A stretch of DNA of 64,000 nucleotides from Leisingera sp. NJS204 (lineage in GTDB: Bacteria; Pseudomonadota; Alphaproteobacteria; Rhodobacterales; Rhodobacteraceae): contig NZ_CP035417.1 of NCBI RefSeq assembly GCF_004123675.1, positions 4,083,501 through 4,147,500 on the forward strand. The letters run 5' to 3'. Positions 9,212 through 18,686 of the stretch are shown here, piece after piece (the first letter of the stretch is position 1; each line of letters opens with the position of its first letter). The position numbers and the translations under genes are program-made. The notes beneath the pieces are model-generated. The model had not been told where the DNA came from. It saw only the letters and a list, made by a program, of their open reading frames with translations, and searched no databases.

Positions 9212-9511
9212 TTTTTCTCGTGTCCTCTCCTCGTCGCGGTCCGTCTTAGCCCAGCCAACCGCGCCCCTCAATCCGGGCTTTCAAGAATCTGTATAGCCAG
9301 AATTGAGATAAATGCGACTAAAGGACGATGCATAGCGCCAAGTTTTCACCTTAAAGTAGACGCCCGGCTGCTGTAATTTATTAATAGGTATTAACACGCA
9401 TCTGTAAGCCAGGTGGCGCTGCGCGCTCGAACTTATGAGCCTGAGAAGCACGTGTCAGAATGACATTTGTCCGCCCGTAACACGGGCCTAGGATCAAAGG
9501 AATAATGAGGA
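9212..9511. other. intergenic region between maeB and the flagellin gene
   Basis: This 300-base divergent region is AT-richer than its surroundings. It contains two TTAA half-sites (9381-9384 and TTAAC 9391-9395) separated by six bases, one base short of the CtrA consensus spacing. It also has an inverted repeat TGTCA-GAA-TGACA (9453-9465) and a leader hairpin GCCCGT-AAC-ACGGGC (9473-9487) ending 24 bases before the flagellin ATG. No gene is visible here. Confidence 0.4.
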
Positions 9512-10345
9512 ATGATAAGTTTCCAAAACAATTCCGGCGCGATGGTTGCCTTGCAGACATTGGGTGGCGTCAATAGCCAGCTCGACACCGTGCAAGACAG
9601 CATATCCACCGGCAAAGAAGTCAACACGGCACAGAATAACGCCGCCCTTTGGGCTATTTCCGAGCTGATGGATTCTGATATTTCGGGATTGCGTTCTGTC
9701 TCAGACACGTTGTCGCTGGGTGAAGCCACCGTGGCAGTTGCTTCCGCCGGAGCGGAACAGATCACTGACACTTTAACAGAAATGCGGTCACTGGCTGTTA
9801 TGGCGGCAAGCGGGATGGGGGATTTCAGCAAATTCGAAGCGGCCCTGTCGCAAAAGACCGAGCAGATCAATTCGATCATCTCATCATCCAGTTTCAATGG
9901 TGTGAACCTGCTGAAAACCGATGTGGACGGCAATGGCGGCACAGCGCTGACTGTCCCCTCTGCACTATCCGCAACCGGAGGCGTGACCACGATCAGCGTA
10001 AATGGCGCCGACTTCGAAGGCAGCCCGCAGTTTGACATTGGCAACCGGACTGCCATCACCGACAGCGCCAGCGCGCTGACCGCCCTAGGAGAAATCGAAG
10101 GGTTCCTGGCTTACGCAATCGACAGTTCCGCTGCTCTTGGCGCTAGCGCCGGCGGCATTGCCGAACAGAACCAGTTTGTCGGCAAGCTGTCGGATTCGAT
10201 CACCCAAGGGGTCAGCTCGATGATCGACACCAGCATGGAGGAAGCGGCGACAAAACTTCTGGCGCTTCAAGCGCAGCAACAGCTGAGCACTCTGTCGCTC
10301 TCCATCGTTAACACGATGCCCGACACGCTGCGCAACCTTTACTGA
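9512..10345 (+). CDS. flagellin (short, domain N and C only)
   Basis: The 277-residue protein shows the flagellin N-terminal coiled domain ('ALQTLGGVNSQLDTVQDSISTGKEVNTAQNNAALWAIS' pattern) and the C-terminal helix ending 'QQLSTLSLSIVNTMPDTLRNLY'. The variable central region is short, as in many alphaproteobacterial flagellins. It polymerises into the flagellar filament and is exported by the flagellar type III system. No other flagellar gene (flaF, flbT, hooks) is nearby, so it is an isolated copy. A GAGG ribosome site lies before the ATG. Some conserved N-terminal positions differ from major flagellins, so a minor or specialised filament subunit is possible. Confidence 0.9.
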   Translation: MISFQNNSGAMVALQTLGGVNSQLDTVQDSISTGKEVNTAQNNAALWAISELMDSDISGLRSVSDTLSLGEATVAVASAGAEQITDTLTEMRSLAVMAASGMGDFSKFEAALSQKTEQINSIISSSSFNGVNLLKTDVDGNGGTALTVPSALSATGGVTTISVNGADFEGSPQFDIGNRTAITDSASALTALGEIEGFLAYAIDSSAALGASAGGIAEQNQFVGKLSDSITQGVSSMIDTSMEEAATKLLALQAQQQLSTLSLSIVNTMPDTLRNLY

Positions 10346-10350
10346 CAGCA

Positions 10351-10379
10351 GACTGCCGCCGGAGTTCCTGGCGGCAGTC
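10351..10379 (+). terminator. hairpin after the flagellin gene
   Basis: A perfect ten-base stem (GACTGCCGCC / GGCGGCAGTC) with a nine-base loop begins five bases after the flagellin stop codon. The following T-run is delayed (TTTT near 10389), so termination may be imperfect; the stem could also protect the 3' end of the mRNA. Confidence 0.6.
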
Positions 10380-10446
10380 ACATCCGGGTTTTCCTCGGAC
10401 CGCCCCCAATGTACACGTTTTACAACGACGACCCGGGGGAATTTTC

Positions 10447-13077
10447 ATGACCGTTACGCCCATGATGGCGCAGTATCTCGAGATCAAAGCAGCGCATGCG
10501 GATGCGTTGCTTTTTTACCGGATGGGCGACTTTTACGAGATGTTCTTTGAGGACGCAGTCAACGCCGCTGAAGCCCTGGACATTGCGCTGACCAAACGCG
10601 GCAAGCACAATGGCGAGGACATTCCGATGTGCGGCGTGCCCGTCCATGCCGCCGAAGGCTATCTGCTGACGCTGATCCGCAAGGGCTTTCGCGTTGCCGT
10701 GGGCGAACAGCTGGAAAGCCCGGCCGAGGCTAAAAAGCGCGGTTCCAAATCGGTGGTGAAGCGGGATGTGGTGCGGCTTGTGACACCGGGCACTCTCACC
10801 GAAGAATCTCTGCTAGAAGCGCGCCGCCACAATTTTCTGGTTTCTTACTCTGAACTGCGGGATGAGGCGGCGCTGGCTTGGGCGGACATCTCCACCGGAG
10901 CGTTCCACGTGATGCCGGTCGCGCGGGTCCGCTTGTCACCCGAGCTCGCCCGTCTGGCGCCATCAGAGCTGATCGTTGCTGATGGTCCGGCCTATGACGC
11001 TGCCCTCCCTCTGGCTGAAGAATACAAGATCCCGCTCACTCCGCTGGGCAAGGCGAGCTTTGACAGCACCGCGGCAGACAAGCGCATCTGCTCTCTGTTC
11101 AACGTCAGCGCATTGGATGGATTCGGTACTTTCACCCGGGCTGAGGTCTCAGCCATGGGCGCGCTGATCGATTATTTGGAGATCACCCAAAAAGGCAAAC
11201 TGCCGCTGCTGCAGCCGCCGCAGCAGGAAGCGCAGGATCGGGTGGTCCAGATCGACGCCGCCACCCGTTGCAACTTGGAGTTGACCCGTTCGCTGTCCGG
11301 CGGCCGCGCCGGCTCGCTGCTGGCAGTTGTTGACCGCACTGTCACACCCGGCGGCGCCCGCTTGCTGGAACAACGGCTGTCCAGCCCCTCCCGTAATCTC
11401 GATGTGATCCACCAGCGCCTTGCTGCATTGGACTTCACTGTTGACCAAGCACAGACCGCCGAAGACCTGCGCGCGGCTTTGCGCAAAACACCGGACCTGG
11501 ATCGGGCGCTCTCCCGTCTGGCGCTCGAGCGCGGCGGCCCGCGTGATCTGGCTGCCATCCGCAACGGGCTGTCGCAGGCCGAAGCAATTGCCGGATTCTG
11601 CGCCGGGCTGGAACTGCCTGCGCTGATGGCCGGGGCCATGTCGGATCTGCAAGGGTTCGACGATTTGCTGTCTCTCCTCGATGCGGCCCTGGTTGCCGAA
11701 CCGCCGCTTATGGCACGGGACGGCGGTTACATCGCAACCGGTTACGATCCGGAACTGGACGAAGCCCGCATTCTGCGCGACGAAGGCCGCTCGGTGATTG
11801 CTTCGATGCAGCAGCAATACGCCCAGCACACCGGCGTCACCTCACTGAAGATCAAGCATAACAACGTGCTGGGCTATTTCATCGAAACCACCGCCACCCA
11901 CGCGGATAAGATGATGTCGCCACCTCTCAATGAGACCTACATTCACCGCCAGACAACAGCAAATCAGGTCCGTTTCACCACGGTGGAGCTAAGCGAGATC
12001 GAAACCCGTATCCTGAATGCCGGAAACCTGGCGCTGGAGATTGAAAAAAGGCTCTATGCGGGGCTTTCCGGGGCAATCCTAGAATCCGCCGCCCGTCTTA
12101 ACACCGCAGCCCGCGGGCTGGCCGAGCTGGATCTTCTGGCCGGGTTGGCCGATCTGGCACGCGGCGAAAACTGGACCCGTCCGAAGGTTGATGGAAGTCG
12201 TGCGTTCCACGTGGAGGGCGGTCGCCACCCTGTGGTGGAACAAGCGCTGCGCCAGCAGGGCGGCGAAACTTTTGTGGCCAATGACTGCGATCTGTCAGCC
12301 CAGGAAGGTGCCGCGGTTTGGCTGCTTACCGGTCCGAACATGGCCGGCAAGTCGACCTTCCTGCGCCAGAACGCTCTGATAGCTTTGCTTGCCCAAATGG
12401 GCAGTTACGTTCCCGCGGAAAGTGCCCATATCGGCGTCGTTAGCCAGCTTTTCAGCCGGGTCGGTGCTTCGGACGACCTCGCGCGCGGCCGCTCCACCTT
12501 CATGGTGGAAATGGTGGAAACTGCAGCCATTCTAAATCAGGCCGACGACCGTGCCCTGGTGATCCTGGATGAGATCGGCCGTGGCACTGCCACCTATGAT
12601 GGGCTCTCCATCGCCTGGGCCACGCTGGAACACCTGCATGAGGTTAACCGCTCGCGCGCGCTTTTTGCGACCCATTACCACGAGCTGACCCAGCTTGCCG
12701 CCAAATTGGAAGGCGTCGACAACGCCACAGTAGCGGTCAAGGAATGGGAAGGCGAAGTGATCTTCCTGCATGAAGTGCACAAAGGCGCCGCTGACCGGTC
12801 CTATGGTGTCCAGGTTGCGCAGCTGGCCGGCCTCCCGGCATCAGTAGTTGCGCGTGCGCGGGATGTACTCGGCATGCTGGAGCAAAGCAGCCGCGAAGGC
12901 GGAACGAAGGTCCAAATCGACGACCTCCCCCTCTTCGCAGCAGCCCCGCCACCGCAACCCACGGCGCCGGCAGGGCCCTCTCCGGCCGAAGAAATCCTCG
13001 CCGGTATACAGCCGGACGACCTCTCCCCGCGAGAAGCACTGGAAATGATTTACAAACTAAAAGAAGCTGCAATCTAA
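10447..13077 (+). CDS. mutS: DNA mismatch repair protein MutS
   Basis: MutS recognises mismatches and starts mismatch repair with MutL. The 876-residue length is normal for MutS1. The N-terminal mismatch-reading motif GDFYEMF contains Phe29 and Glu31. The ATPase Walker A 'GPNMAGKST' begins at about residue 629, followed by 'DEIGRGTATYDG' (Walker B/signature) and the 'ATHYHELTQL' switch. The ATG at 10447 follows a GGGGGAATTTTC leader. It has no operon partner; a terminator follows. Confidence 0.97.
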   Translation: MTVTPMMAQYLEIKAAHADALLFYRMGDFYEMFFEDAVNAAEALDIALTKRGKHNGEDIPMCGVPVHAAEGYLLTLIRKGFRVAVGEQLESPAEAKKRGSKSVVKRDVVRLVTPGTLTEESLLEARRHNFLVSYSELRDEAALAWADISTGAFHVMPVARVRLSPELARLAPSELIVADGPAYDAALPLAEEYKIPLTPLGKASFDSTAADKRICSLFNVSALDGFGTFTRAEVSAMGALIDYLEITQKGKLPLLQPPQQEAQDRVVQIDAATRCNLELTRSLSGGRAGSLLAVVDRTVTPGGARLLEQRLSSPSRNLDVIHQRLAALDFTVDQAQTAEDLRAALRKTPDLDRALSRLALERGGPRDLAAIRNGLSQAEAIAGFCAGLELPALMAGAMSDLQGFDDLLSLLDAALVAEPPLMARDGGYIATGYDPELDEARILRDEGRSVIASMQQQYAQHTGVTSLKIKHNNVLGYFIETTATHADKMMSPPLNETYIHRQTTANQVRFTTVELSEIETRILNAGNLALEIEKRLYAGLSGAILESAARLNTAARGLAELDLLAGLADLARGENWTRPKVDGSRAFHVEGGRHPVVEQALRQQGGETFVANDCDLSAQEGAAVWLLTGPNMAGKSTFLRQNALIALLAQMGSYVPAESAHIGVVSQLFSRVGASDDLARGRSTFMVEMVETAAILNQADDRALVILDEIGRGTATYDGLSIAWATLEHLHEVNRSRALFATHYHELTQLAAKLEGVDNATVAVKEWEGEVIFLHEVHKGAADRSYGVQVAQLAGLPASVVARARDVLGMLEQSSREGGTKVQIDDLPLFAAAPPPQPTAPAGPSPAEEILAGIQPDDLSPREALEMIYKLKEAAI

Positions 13078-13082
13078 AAAGG

Positions 13083-13111
13083 AAAGGCGGACCCAAACGG
13101 ACCCGCCTTTT
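13083..13111. terminator. terminator after mutS
   Basis: AAAGGCGG and CCGCCTTTT arms with a 12-base loop lie right after the mutS stop. The T-run on the plus strand is short, TTTT. It separates mutS from the convergent grpE gene. Confidence 0.7.
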
Positions 13112-13140
13112 CATCTTTCCGAAAATACTCTCGCCGAAGG
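13112..13140 (-). repeat. reverse copy of a GAGTATTT-type extragenic motif
   Basis: Read on the minus strand this stretch contains GGCGAGAGTATTTTCGGAAAG, then ATGA. It shares GAGTATTT followed by a GAAAGA-like tail with the element at 6001-6063. It lies between the mutS terminator and the grpE stop codon. The assignment as a dispersed repeat is based on the within-window match and on memory of Rhodobacterales intergenic regions. Confidence 0.35.
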
Positions 13141-13166
13141 CACAGGCCCGTCAGGGTCTGTTCACA

Positions 13167-13730
13167 TCAGCCGGCCGGCGTGGACGACACACCAACCTGC
13201 GCGGCCCGCAGCAGGCGGTCGTGCAGCATAAAGCCTTCGGCGGACACCTGGATGATGTCACCTGCCTTGGTGCCCGGCACCGGCGCTTCGAACATCGCCT
13301 CATGCACCTGCGGATCAAACTTGTCACCAACTTCTGGCGACACAACCCGGATGCCGTGCTTTTCAAACACACCCAGCAGCGAGCGCATGGTCAGTTCCAC
13401 ACCTTCGATCAGCGCCGCCGCAACTTCGCGCTGCTCATCGGTCGCCGCTTCGATCGCGCGCTTCATGTTGTCGTAAACCGGCAGCATGTCACGGGCCAGT
13501 TTCGAGCCACCGTAATTCTCCGCTTCCCGGCGTGCCTTGTCACCGCGTTTGCGGGCGTTTTCGGCATCCGCCAGCGCCCGCATGAACCGGTCCTTCAGCT
13601 CATCCCGTTCCGCCCGGAGTGCATCGATTTCCAACGAGGCATCATCAAATTCCTCGGTCTGCCCCGCCAGCTCTTCTGCCTCGGCGGCAGCGATATCATC
13701 CAGAAAGTCTTCGTCCTTGAGCTCTGCCAT
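13167..13730 (-). CDS. grpE: nucleotide exchange factor GrpE
   Basis: GrpE releases ADP from DnaK during the chaperone cycle. The 187-residue protein has an acidic N-terminus, a long heptad coiled coil (about residues 30-90, with 'ALRAERDELKDRFMRALADAENARKR') and the C-terminal beta domain with 'GVELTMRSLLGVFEKHGI'. It lies nine bases downstream of hrcA in the same direction, a common heat-shock arrangement. Confidence 0.95.
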   Translation of the reverse strand: MAELKDEDFLDDIAAAEAEELAGQTEEFDDASLEIDALRAERDELKDRFMRALADAENARKRGDKARREAENYGGSKLARDMLPVYDNMKRAIEAATDEQREVAAALIEGVELTMRSLLGVFEKHGIRVVSPEVGDKFDPQVHEAMFEAPVPGTKAGDIIQVSAEGFMLHDRLLRAAQVGVSSTPAG

Positions 13731-13739
13731 GTTTCACCT

Positions 13740-14804
13740 CTAACTCCGGTCCGACAACAGTTTGCCGACCAGTTGTGCCGTATAGTCTACAATCGGCACA
13801 ATCCGTCCGTAATTCAGGCGCGTCGGGCCAATCACCCCCACCGCACCGATGATCTTTCGATCCGCGTTCATATAGGGAGACACCACCAAAGAGGAACCCG
13901 AAAGTGAGAAAAGTTTGTTCTCCGAACCGATAAAAATGCGCACGCCATCGCCGTCTTCGGTCAGTTCCAGAAATTCGGCGATATCACGCTTGCGCTCTAA
14001 ATCGTCAAACAAGGTCCGTATCCGCTCCAGCTCCTCCGCCGCACCGGTTTCGGCCAAAAGATTCGCCCGTCCGCGTACAATCAGCCGGGCCTGATCACTG
14101 TCGTCATCCTCCCAGACGGCCAACCCGCTTTCGATCATCGCATGTGCCAGACTATCGATTTCCTGCCGCCGTGCCGAGATCTCTTTTTGGATCTCCCGCT
14201 GCACCTCGCTCAGCGTGCGCCCTTCAATCAGGGCATTAAGGAAATTCGCAGCCTCCCGCATCGAACTGGGCGTCTGTCCCGGCGGCGGCTTAAACAGGCG
14301 GTTTTCTACATGGCCATCTGAGAACACCAGCACCACCAGCGCCCGGTCGTGCGCCAATGAGACAAATTCAATATGCCGGATCTCCGCCTCATGTTTGGGC
14401 GTCAGCACCAACGAAGCACCTTGCGTCACACCGGACAGCGCCGCGCCGACCCGGTCCAGCATGCCCCCCACATCGCCGGCATTTTTGCCCAGCGTCGCGT
14501 CAATTTTCTGGCGGTCGTTTGCGTTCAGGTCGCCAACCTCCAGCAACCCATCGACAAACATCCGCAAGCCCATCTGGGTGGGCACCCTGCCAGCGCTAAT
14601 ATGCGGGCTATCCAGAAGGCCAAGGAATTCCAGATCCTGCATTACGTTGCGAACCGTGGCTGCGCTTACCTTTTCGCTCAGTGAACGTGTCAGCGTACGG
14701 CTGCCAACCGGATCGCCGCTCTCCAAATAGCTTTCAACCACCGTCCGGAAGACTTCCCGCGAACGGTCATTCAGATCTTGCAGAATATTGTTCGCGTCGC
14801 TCAT
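13740..14804 (-). CDS. hrcA: heat-inducible transcription repressor HrcA
   Basis: HrcA represses groESL/dnaK-type operons by binding CIRCE elements. The N-terminal winged-helix segment ('SREVFRTVVESYLESGDPVGSRTLTR', then 'SAATVRNVMQDLEFLGLL') is intact, followed by a GAF-like central domain. The start is set at 'MSDANNILQDLNDRS' (14804), where the family begins; a longer reading frame to 14873 would add an unusual extension. No CIRCE element is visible upstream here. Confidence 0.95.
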   Translation of the reverse strand: MSDANNILQDLNDRSREVFRTVVESYLESGDPVGSRTLTRSLSEKVSAATVRNVMQDLEFLGLLDSPHISAGRVPTQMGLRMFVDGLLEVGDLNANDRQKIDATLGKNAGDVGGMLDRVGAALSGVTQGASLVLTPKHEAEIRHIEFVSLAHDRALVVLVFSDGHVENRLFKPPPGQTPSSMREAANFLNALIEGRTLSEVQREIQKEISARRQEIDSLAHAMIESGLAVWEDDDSDQARLIVRGRANLLAETGAAEELERIRTLFDDLERKRDIAEFLELTEDGDGVRIFIGSENKLFSLSGSSLVVSPYMNADRKIIGAVGVIGPTRLNYGRIVPIVDYTAQLVGKLLSDRS

Positions 14805-14858
14805 CGATGTTCCAGCGTTTCTTGCGGATTCAACATAAGAACCCAAAGCTAGGTTGTC

Positions 14859-14886
14859 ATTAAAGAGCAGCATGGGAAAAGGTCAA
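14859..14886 (-). promoter_or_regulatory. sigma70-like promoter for hrcA-grpE (predicted)
   Basis: On the minus strand TTGACC (-35) and TTTAAT (-10) are separated by 16 bases; each matches five of six consensus positions. The -10 box lies about 55 bases upstream of the hrcA ATG. This is a pattern match only. Confidence 0.4.
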
Positions 14887-14947
14887 TCGGGCTTGCATAG
14901 CTTGGCGTCCGGGGGATATCCCCAAGCCAGCAAATAAAGGATGTGCC

Positions 14948-15661
14948 ATGCGACCCTCAGGACGAGAACTGAATGAAATGCGCGCCGTGTCGATTGAGAC
15001 CGGCTTCACCAAACACGCTGAGGGCTCCTGCCTGATTAAGATTGGCGATACCCACGTCCTGTGTACCGCCACCATCGAAGACCGGGTGCCGCCCTTTATC
15101 AAGGGAACCGGCCTTGGCTGGGTCACTGCTGAATACGGTATGCTTCCACGCGCCACCAATACCCGTATGCGCCGCGAGGCTTCATCGGGCAAGCAAGGCG
15201 GCCGCACGGTTGAAATTCAGCGTCTGATCGGCCGCGCATTGCGGGCCGGCGTCGACCGTGTGGCTTTGGGCGAGCGTCAGATCACCGTCGACTGTGACGT
15301 TCTGCAGGCCGATGGCGGCACCCGTTGCGCCTCGATCACCGGCGGCTGGGTCGCCCTGCGCCTGGCGGTTAACAAGCTGATGAAAGCCGGCGACGTCCAC
15401 ATCGACCCGCTGATGGATCCTGTTTCTGCTGTGTCCTGCGGTATCTATGCCGGCCAGCCGGTGCTGGATCTCGACTACCCGGAGGATTCCGAGGCCGGCG
15501 TCGACGGCAACTTCATCATGACCGGCTCCGGCAAGCTGATCGAAGTGCAGATGTCCGCCGAAGGCTCCCTGTTCTCCCGCGATCAGATGAACCAGCTGAT
15601 GGATCTGGCCGCCAAAGGCACCACAGAGCTGGCAGAGATGCAAAAGGCCGCCTGCACATGA
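14948..15661 (+). CDS. rph: ribonuclease PH
   Basis: RNase PH trims the 3' ends of tRNA precursors with phosphate. The 237-residue protein carries the family patterns '[12 protein letters not shown]', '[18 protein letters not shown]' and '[18 protein letters not shown]', with the phosphate- and metal-site residues in the last segment. AAGGA lies seven bases before the ATG. The stop overlaps the rdgB start (ATGA). The order rph-rdgB-hemW is conserved in alphaproteobacteria. Confidence 0.96.
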   Translation: MRPSGRELNEMRAVSIETGFTKHAEGSCLIKIGDTHVLCTATIEDRVPPFIKGTGLGWVTAEYGMLPRATNTRMRREASSGKQGGRTVEIQRLIGRALRAGVDRVALGERQITVDCDVLQADGGTRCASITGGWVALRLAVNKLMKAGDVHIDPLMDPVSAVSCGIYAGQPVLDLDYPEDSEAGVDGNFIMTGSGKLIEVQMSAEGSLFSRDQMNQLMDLAAKGTTELAEMQKAACT

Positions 15662-16272
15662 TCCGCAAACTGGAAGGCGGCAAGCTGCTTGTCGCCACCC
15701 ACAACAAGGGCAAGCTGAACGAGATCACCGAGATACTCGCCCCGTTTGGCGTCAGCGTTGCCGGCGCCGGCGAAATGAACCTGCCGGAGCCGGAGGAAAC
15801 CGAAGACACCTTTGTCGGCAATGCCCGCATCAAGGCCCATGCAGCGGCCAAGGCAACCGGCCTGCCGGCCTTGTCCGATGATTCCGGGATCACTATCGAC
15901 GCTCTGAACGGTGCCCCGGGGGTCTACACCGCCGATTGGGCAGGAACCCCTAATGGCCGTGACTTCCAAATGGCGATGACCCGCGCCAATGACGAGCTGA
16001 ACGCGGCCGGCCCCGAGGCCCCCCGCACCGCCCAGTTCCGCTGTACCCTGGTCATTGCCTGGCCAGACGGCCACGACGAGGTGTTCGAAGGCGTGATGCC
16101 CGGCCAGCTGATTTGGCCGATCCGCGGCGAGCATGGCTTTGGATACGATCCGATGTTCCAGCCGGAGGGTTATAGCATCACTTGCGCCGAAATGGACCCA
16201 ACGGAAAAGAACAAGATCAGCCATCGCGGCAAAGCAGTTGCCCAGTTCATCCGGGGCTGTTTCGGTGGATGA
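15658..16272 (+). CDS. rdgB: XTP/dITP diphosphatase (RdgB/HAM1)
   Basis: RdgB removes ITP, dITP and XTP from the nucleotide pool. The 204-residue protein has the N-terminal '[11 protein letters not shown]' motif, 'ETFVGNA-like' [12 protein letters not shown], 'LSDDSGI' with catalytic aspartates, and '[11 protein letters not shown]' near the C-terminus. Its ATG overlaps the rph stop and its tail overlaps the hemW start by eight bases. Confidence 0.95.
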   Translation: MIRKLEGGKLLVATHNKGKLNEITEILAPFGVSVAGAGEMNLPEPEETEDTFVGNARIKAHAAAKATGLPALSDDSGITIDALNGAPGVYTADWAGTPNGRDFQMAMTRANDELNAAGPEAPRTAQFRCTLVIAWPDGHDEVFEGVMPGQLIWPIRGEHGFGYDPMFQPEGYSITCAEMDPTEKNKISHRGKAVAQFIRGCFGG

Positions 16273-17419
16273 CTGGCGCAATGGGGGTTTCGGCCTCTAC
16301 GTGCATTGGCCCTTTTGCCAAGCCAAATGCCCCTATTGCGACTTCAACAGTCATGTCTCCGCAAATATTGACCAAAAACTATGGGTTAGAGCCTATCTAA
16401 GCGAACTCGACAGACTCTCGGAACAGCTCTCAGGCCGTGTCCTTAACTCAATATTTTTCGGCGGCGGCACCCCCTCTCTGATGCAGCCGGAAACTGTCGC
16501 CGCTGTTATCGATCGGGCACGTGAAATTTGGCCCTTTGCCAATGACATAGAGATCTCTCTTGAAGCAAATCCCGGCTCGGTCGAGGCAGGTCGCTTTGCC
16601 GGCTACCGCGACGCCGGAGTCAACAGGATCTCCATGGGTATTCAGGCCCTGAATGACGAGGACTTGCGTCGGCTGGGACGTATTCACAGTGTCTCCGAAG
16701 CCAAATCAGCCTTTGATATCGCCCGCAAATGCTTTGACCGGGTCAGCTTTGATTTGATTTATGCCCGTCAGGGACAGACACTGAAAACCTGGGAAGCGGA
16801 ACTTCGCGAAGCACTTTCCATGGCTATTGACCACCTGTCGCTTTACCAGCTGACAATTGAGGACGGCACCGCTTTTGGTGATCGCTACGCCCGGGGTAAA
16901 CTGCGCGGTCTGCCAGCCGACGACACCGCCGCGGATATGTATCAGGCCACTCAGGACATCTGCGCGTCTTTTGGCATGGCCGGCTATGAAACCTCCAACC
17001 ACGCCAAGCCGGGTTCGGAATCCCGTCATAATCTGATCTATTGGCGATATGGCGACTACGCCGGGATCGGCCCCGGCGCTCATGGCCGTTTGAGTATTGA
17101 TGGAACCCGGTACGCCACGGAAACCCATCTGGCTCCAGGTGCCTGGCTGGAAGCCGTCAGCAAGGGAAACGGGGAATCCCTGCGCGAATCTCTTTCGCAG
17201 GAAGATGCTGTGGCTGAATACATGATGATGGGGATGCGCCTATCCGAAGGTCTGGATTTAGCGCGGTACACTCAACTATCAGGCGTTAATCTCCCCGAGA
17301 GTCGACTTGAGGATCTTGTACAGATGGGCATGGTCACTATCTCAGAGAAGAAGCTCCGCGCGACTGATCAAGGACGCGCGTTATTGAATGCAGTGCTCCG
17401 CGAACTGTTGATGGATTGA
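16265..17419 (+). CDS. hemW: radical SAM protein HemW (heme chaperone / coproporphyrinogen III oxidase-like)
   Basis: The radical SAM motif is C18-x3-C22-x2-C25 followed by Asp-Phe, the HemW pattern; true HemN has a Cys instead of this Phe. This supports a heme-trafficking role rather than an oxygen-independent coproporphyrinogen oxidase. 'FFGGGTPSLM' and 'LEANPGSVE' (SAM binding) follow. I set the start at GTG 16265, inside the end of rdgB, because the protein alignment naturally begins with '[16 protein letters not shown]'. The length is 384 residues. It is the third gene of the rph operon. Confidence 0.93.
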   Translation: MDDWRNGGFGLYVHWPFCQAKCPYCDFNSHVSANIDQKLWVRAYLSELDRLSEQLSGRVLNSIFFGGGTPSLMQPETVAAVIDRAREIWPFANDIEISLEANPGSVEAGRFAGYRDAGVNRISMGIQALNDEDLRRLGRIHSVSEAKSAFDIARKCFDRVSFDLIYARQGQTLKTWEAELREALSMAIDHLSLYQLTIEDGTAFGDRYARGKLRGLPADDTAADMYQATQDICASFGMAGYETSNHAKPGSESRHNLIYWRYGDYAGIGPGAHGRLSIDGTRYATETHLAPGAWLEAVSKGNGESLRESLSQEDAVAEYMMMGMRLSEGLDLARYTQLSGVNLPESRLEDLVQMGMVTISEKKLRATDQGRALLNAVLRELLMD

Positions 17420-17423
17420 ATCA

Positions 17424-17777
17424 ATGCGTTTTATCTATGCCGGCCTAGGGCTGTTCTGTGTCGGCTTGGCAGTCGTAGGTATTGTTCTGCCTTTGCTTCC
17501 AACCGTGCCTTTCCTTCTCCTTGCCGCGTTCTTCTTCGCCAACTCATCTGAACGTCTGCACAGTTGGATCGTTGATCACAACATTTTTGGTCCCATGATC
17601 CTGGATTGGCGCGACCACGGCGCCATCCGGCCAGGCGCAAAAAAGGCGGCAACCGTTTCGATTGCCGCCGTCTTCGGACTATCTCTGCTGCTTGGTGCCC
17701 CTGGCTACATAATAGGGATCCAGGCGGTTGTTCTATCTTCTGTTCTTTTCTTCATCTGGACCCGGCCTAGCGGCTGA
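17424..17777 (+). CDS. DUF454 (YbaN) family small membrane protein
   Basis: The 117-residue protein has about four hydrophobic segments and the DUF454 signature: 'GLAVVGIVLPLLPTVPFLLLAAFFFA-SERLHSW' followed by 'HNIFGPMILDWRDHGAI'. The function of the family is unknown. It starts four bases after hemW, so it is likely the last gene of the rph-rdgB-hemW unit. Its stop lies 11 bases inside the convergent parB 3' end. Confidence 0.88.
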   Translation: MRFIYAGLGLFCVGLAVVGIVLPLLPTVPFLLLAAFFFANSSERLHSWIVDHNIFGPMILDWRDHGAIRPGAKKAATVSIAAVFGLSLLLGAPGYIIGIQAVVLSSVLFFIWTRPSG

Positions 17778-18660
17778 GCAGGTTACACAGCTCATCCAGT
17801 TGATCCAGGTTTTCGTAGCTGATCGTTACGGCGCCGGCCTCACCACCAGGCTTGTGATCGATAACAACTTTCATTTTCAGAACTGCCGACAGATCTCCTT
17901 CAAGAGCACGGGTATCCGCATCTTTTTCCTGCGGCTTTCTCGGTTTCTTTTCGGCAGATGTCTGAACTCCGGCGGCATCTTTCTTAACCAATGCTTCGGT
18001 CGCGCGGACAGACAGCCCCCCCTTGACGATCTTCACGGCAAGATCTGAAGCATTATCCGAAGTGATCAGTGCCCGGGCATGGCCAGCCGACAGCTTGCGC
18101 TCCTGCACCAGAATTTGAACATCATCCGGCAGGTGCAACAAGCGCACTAGATTAGCAATATGGCTCCGGCTTTTGCCAAGTGCTTCGGCCATGCGTTCTT
18201 GCGTATGGCCGAACTTTTCCATCAGTTGCTTGTAGCTCTGAGCCTCTTCCAGCGCATTAAGATCCGAGCGCTGGATGTTCTCGATGATGGCCACTTCCAT
18301 CATCTCAAGATCCGAGTAGTCCCGGATCAGTACTGGAACTTCATGCAACTGCGCGGCCTGTGACGCGCGCCAGCGGCGTTCACCAGCCACAATCTCGAAT
18401 TTTCCGCCAGGCCGCGGCCGCACGATCAGCGGCTGCAGAACACCCTTTTCCTTAATTGAGGCTGTCAGATCATCCAAGTCTTCTTGCAAGAACTGCCGCC
18501 GCGGCTGATTCGGGTTGGCAATGACATTTTCGATCGGCACCAGAATCTCTGCATTCCGTGGTGCCTCTGCCTGCGTACTCACCGGTGCAGGGTTCACATC
18601 TGCCATCAACGCTGACAATCCCCGGCCCAGTCCGCGTGGTTTTGTTTTTTTGTCTGCCAT
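17767..18660 (-). CDS. parB: chromosome-partitioning protein ParB
   Basis: ParB binds parS sites near oriC and spreads as a CTP-dependent clamp. The 297-residue protein has the CTP-binding motif 'GERRWRAS' (93-100), 'ENIQRSDLN' (127-135), a central helix-turn-helix ('TQERMAEALGKSRSHIANLVRLLHLP') and a C-terminal dimer domain ending 'LDELCNLL'. It follows parA with a 26-base gap. Two perfect parS sites lie upstream in the same cluster. Confidence 0.97.
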   Translation of the reverse strand: MADKKTKPRGLGRGLSALMADVNPAPVSTQAEAPRNAEILVPIENVIANPNQPRRQFLQEDLDDLTASIKEKGVLQPLIVRPRPGGKFEIVAGERRWRASQAAQLHEVPVLIRDYSDLEMMEVAIIENIQRSDLNALEEAQSYKQLMEKFGHTQERMAEALGKSRSHIANLVRLLHLPDDVQILVQERKLSAGHARALITSDNASDLAVKIVKGGLSVRATEALVKKDAAGVQTSAEKKPRKPQEKDADTRALEGDLSAVLKMKVVIDHKPGGEAGAVTISYENLDQLDELCNLLSR

Positions 18661-18686
18661 GATTGCCTCCGGTAGGTATTCTGCAT

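Noticed and set aside
16133..16264. Upstream extension of hemW
   Set aside because: The extra codons overlap rdgB in another frame and are not similar to HemW; the GTG at 16265 gives the natural N-terminus.
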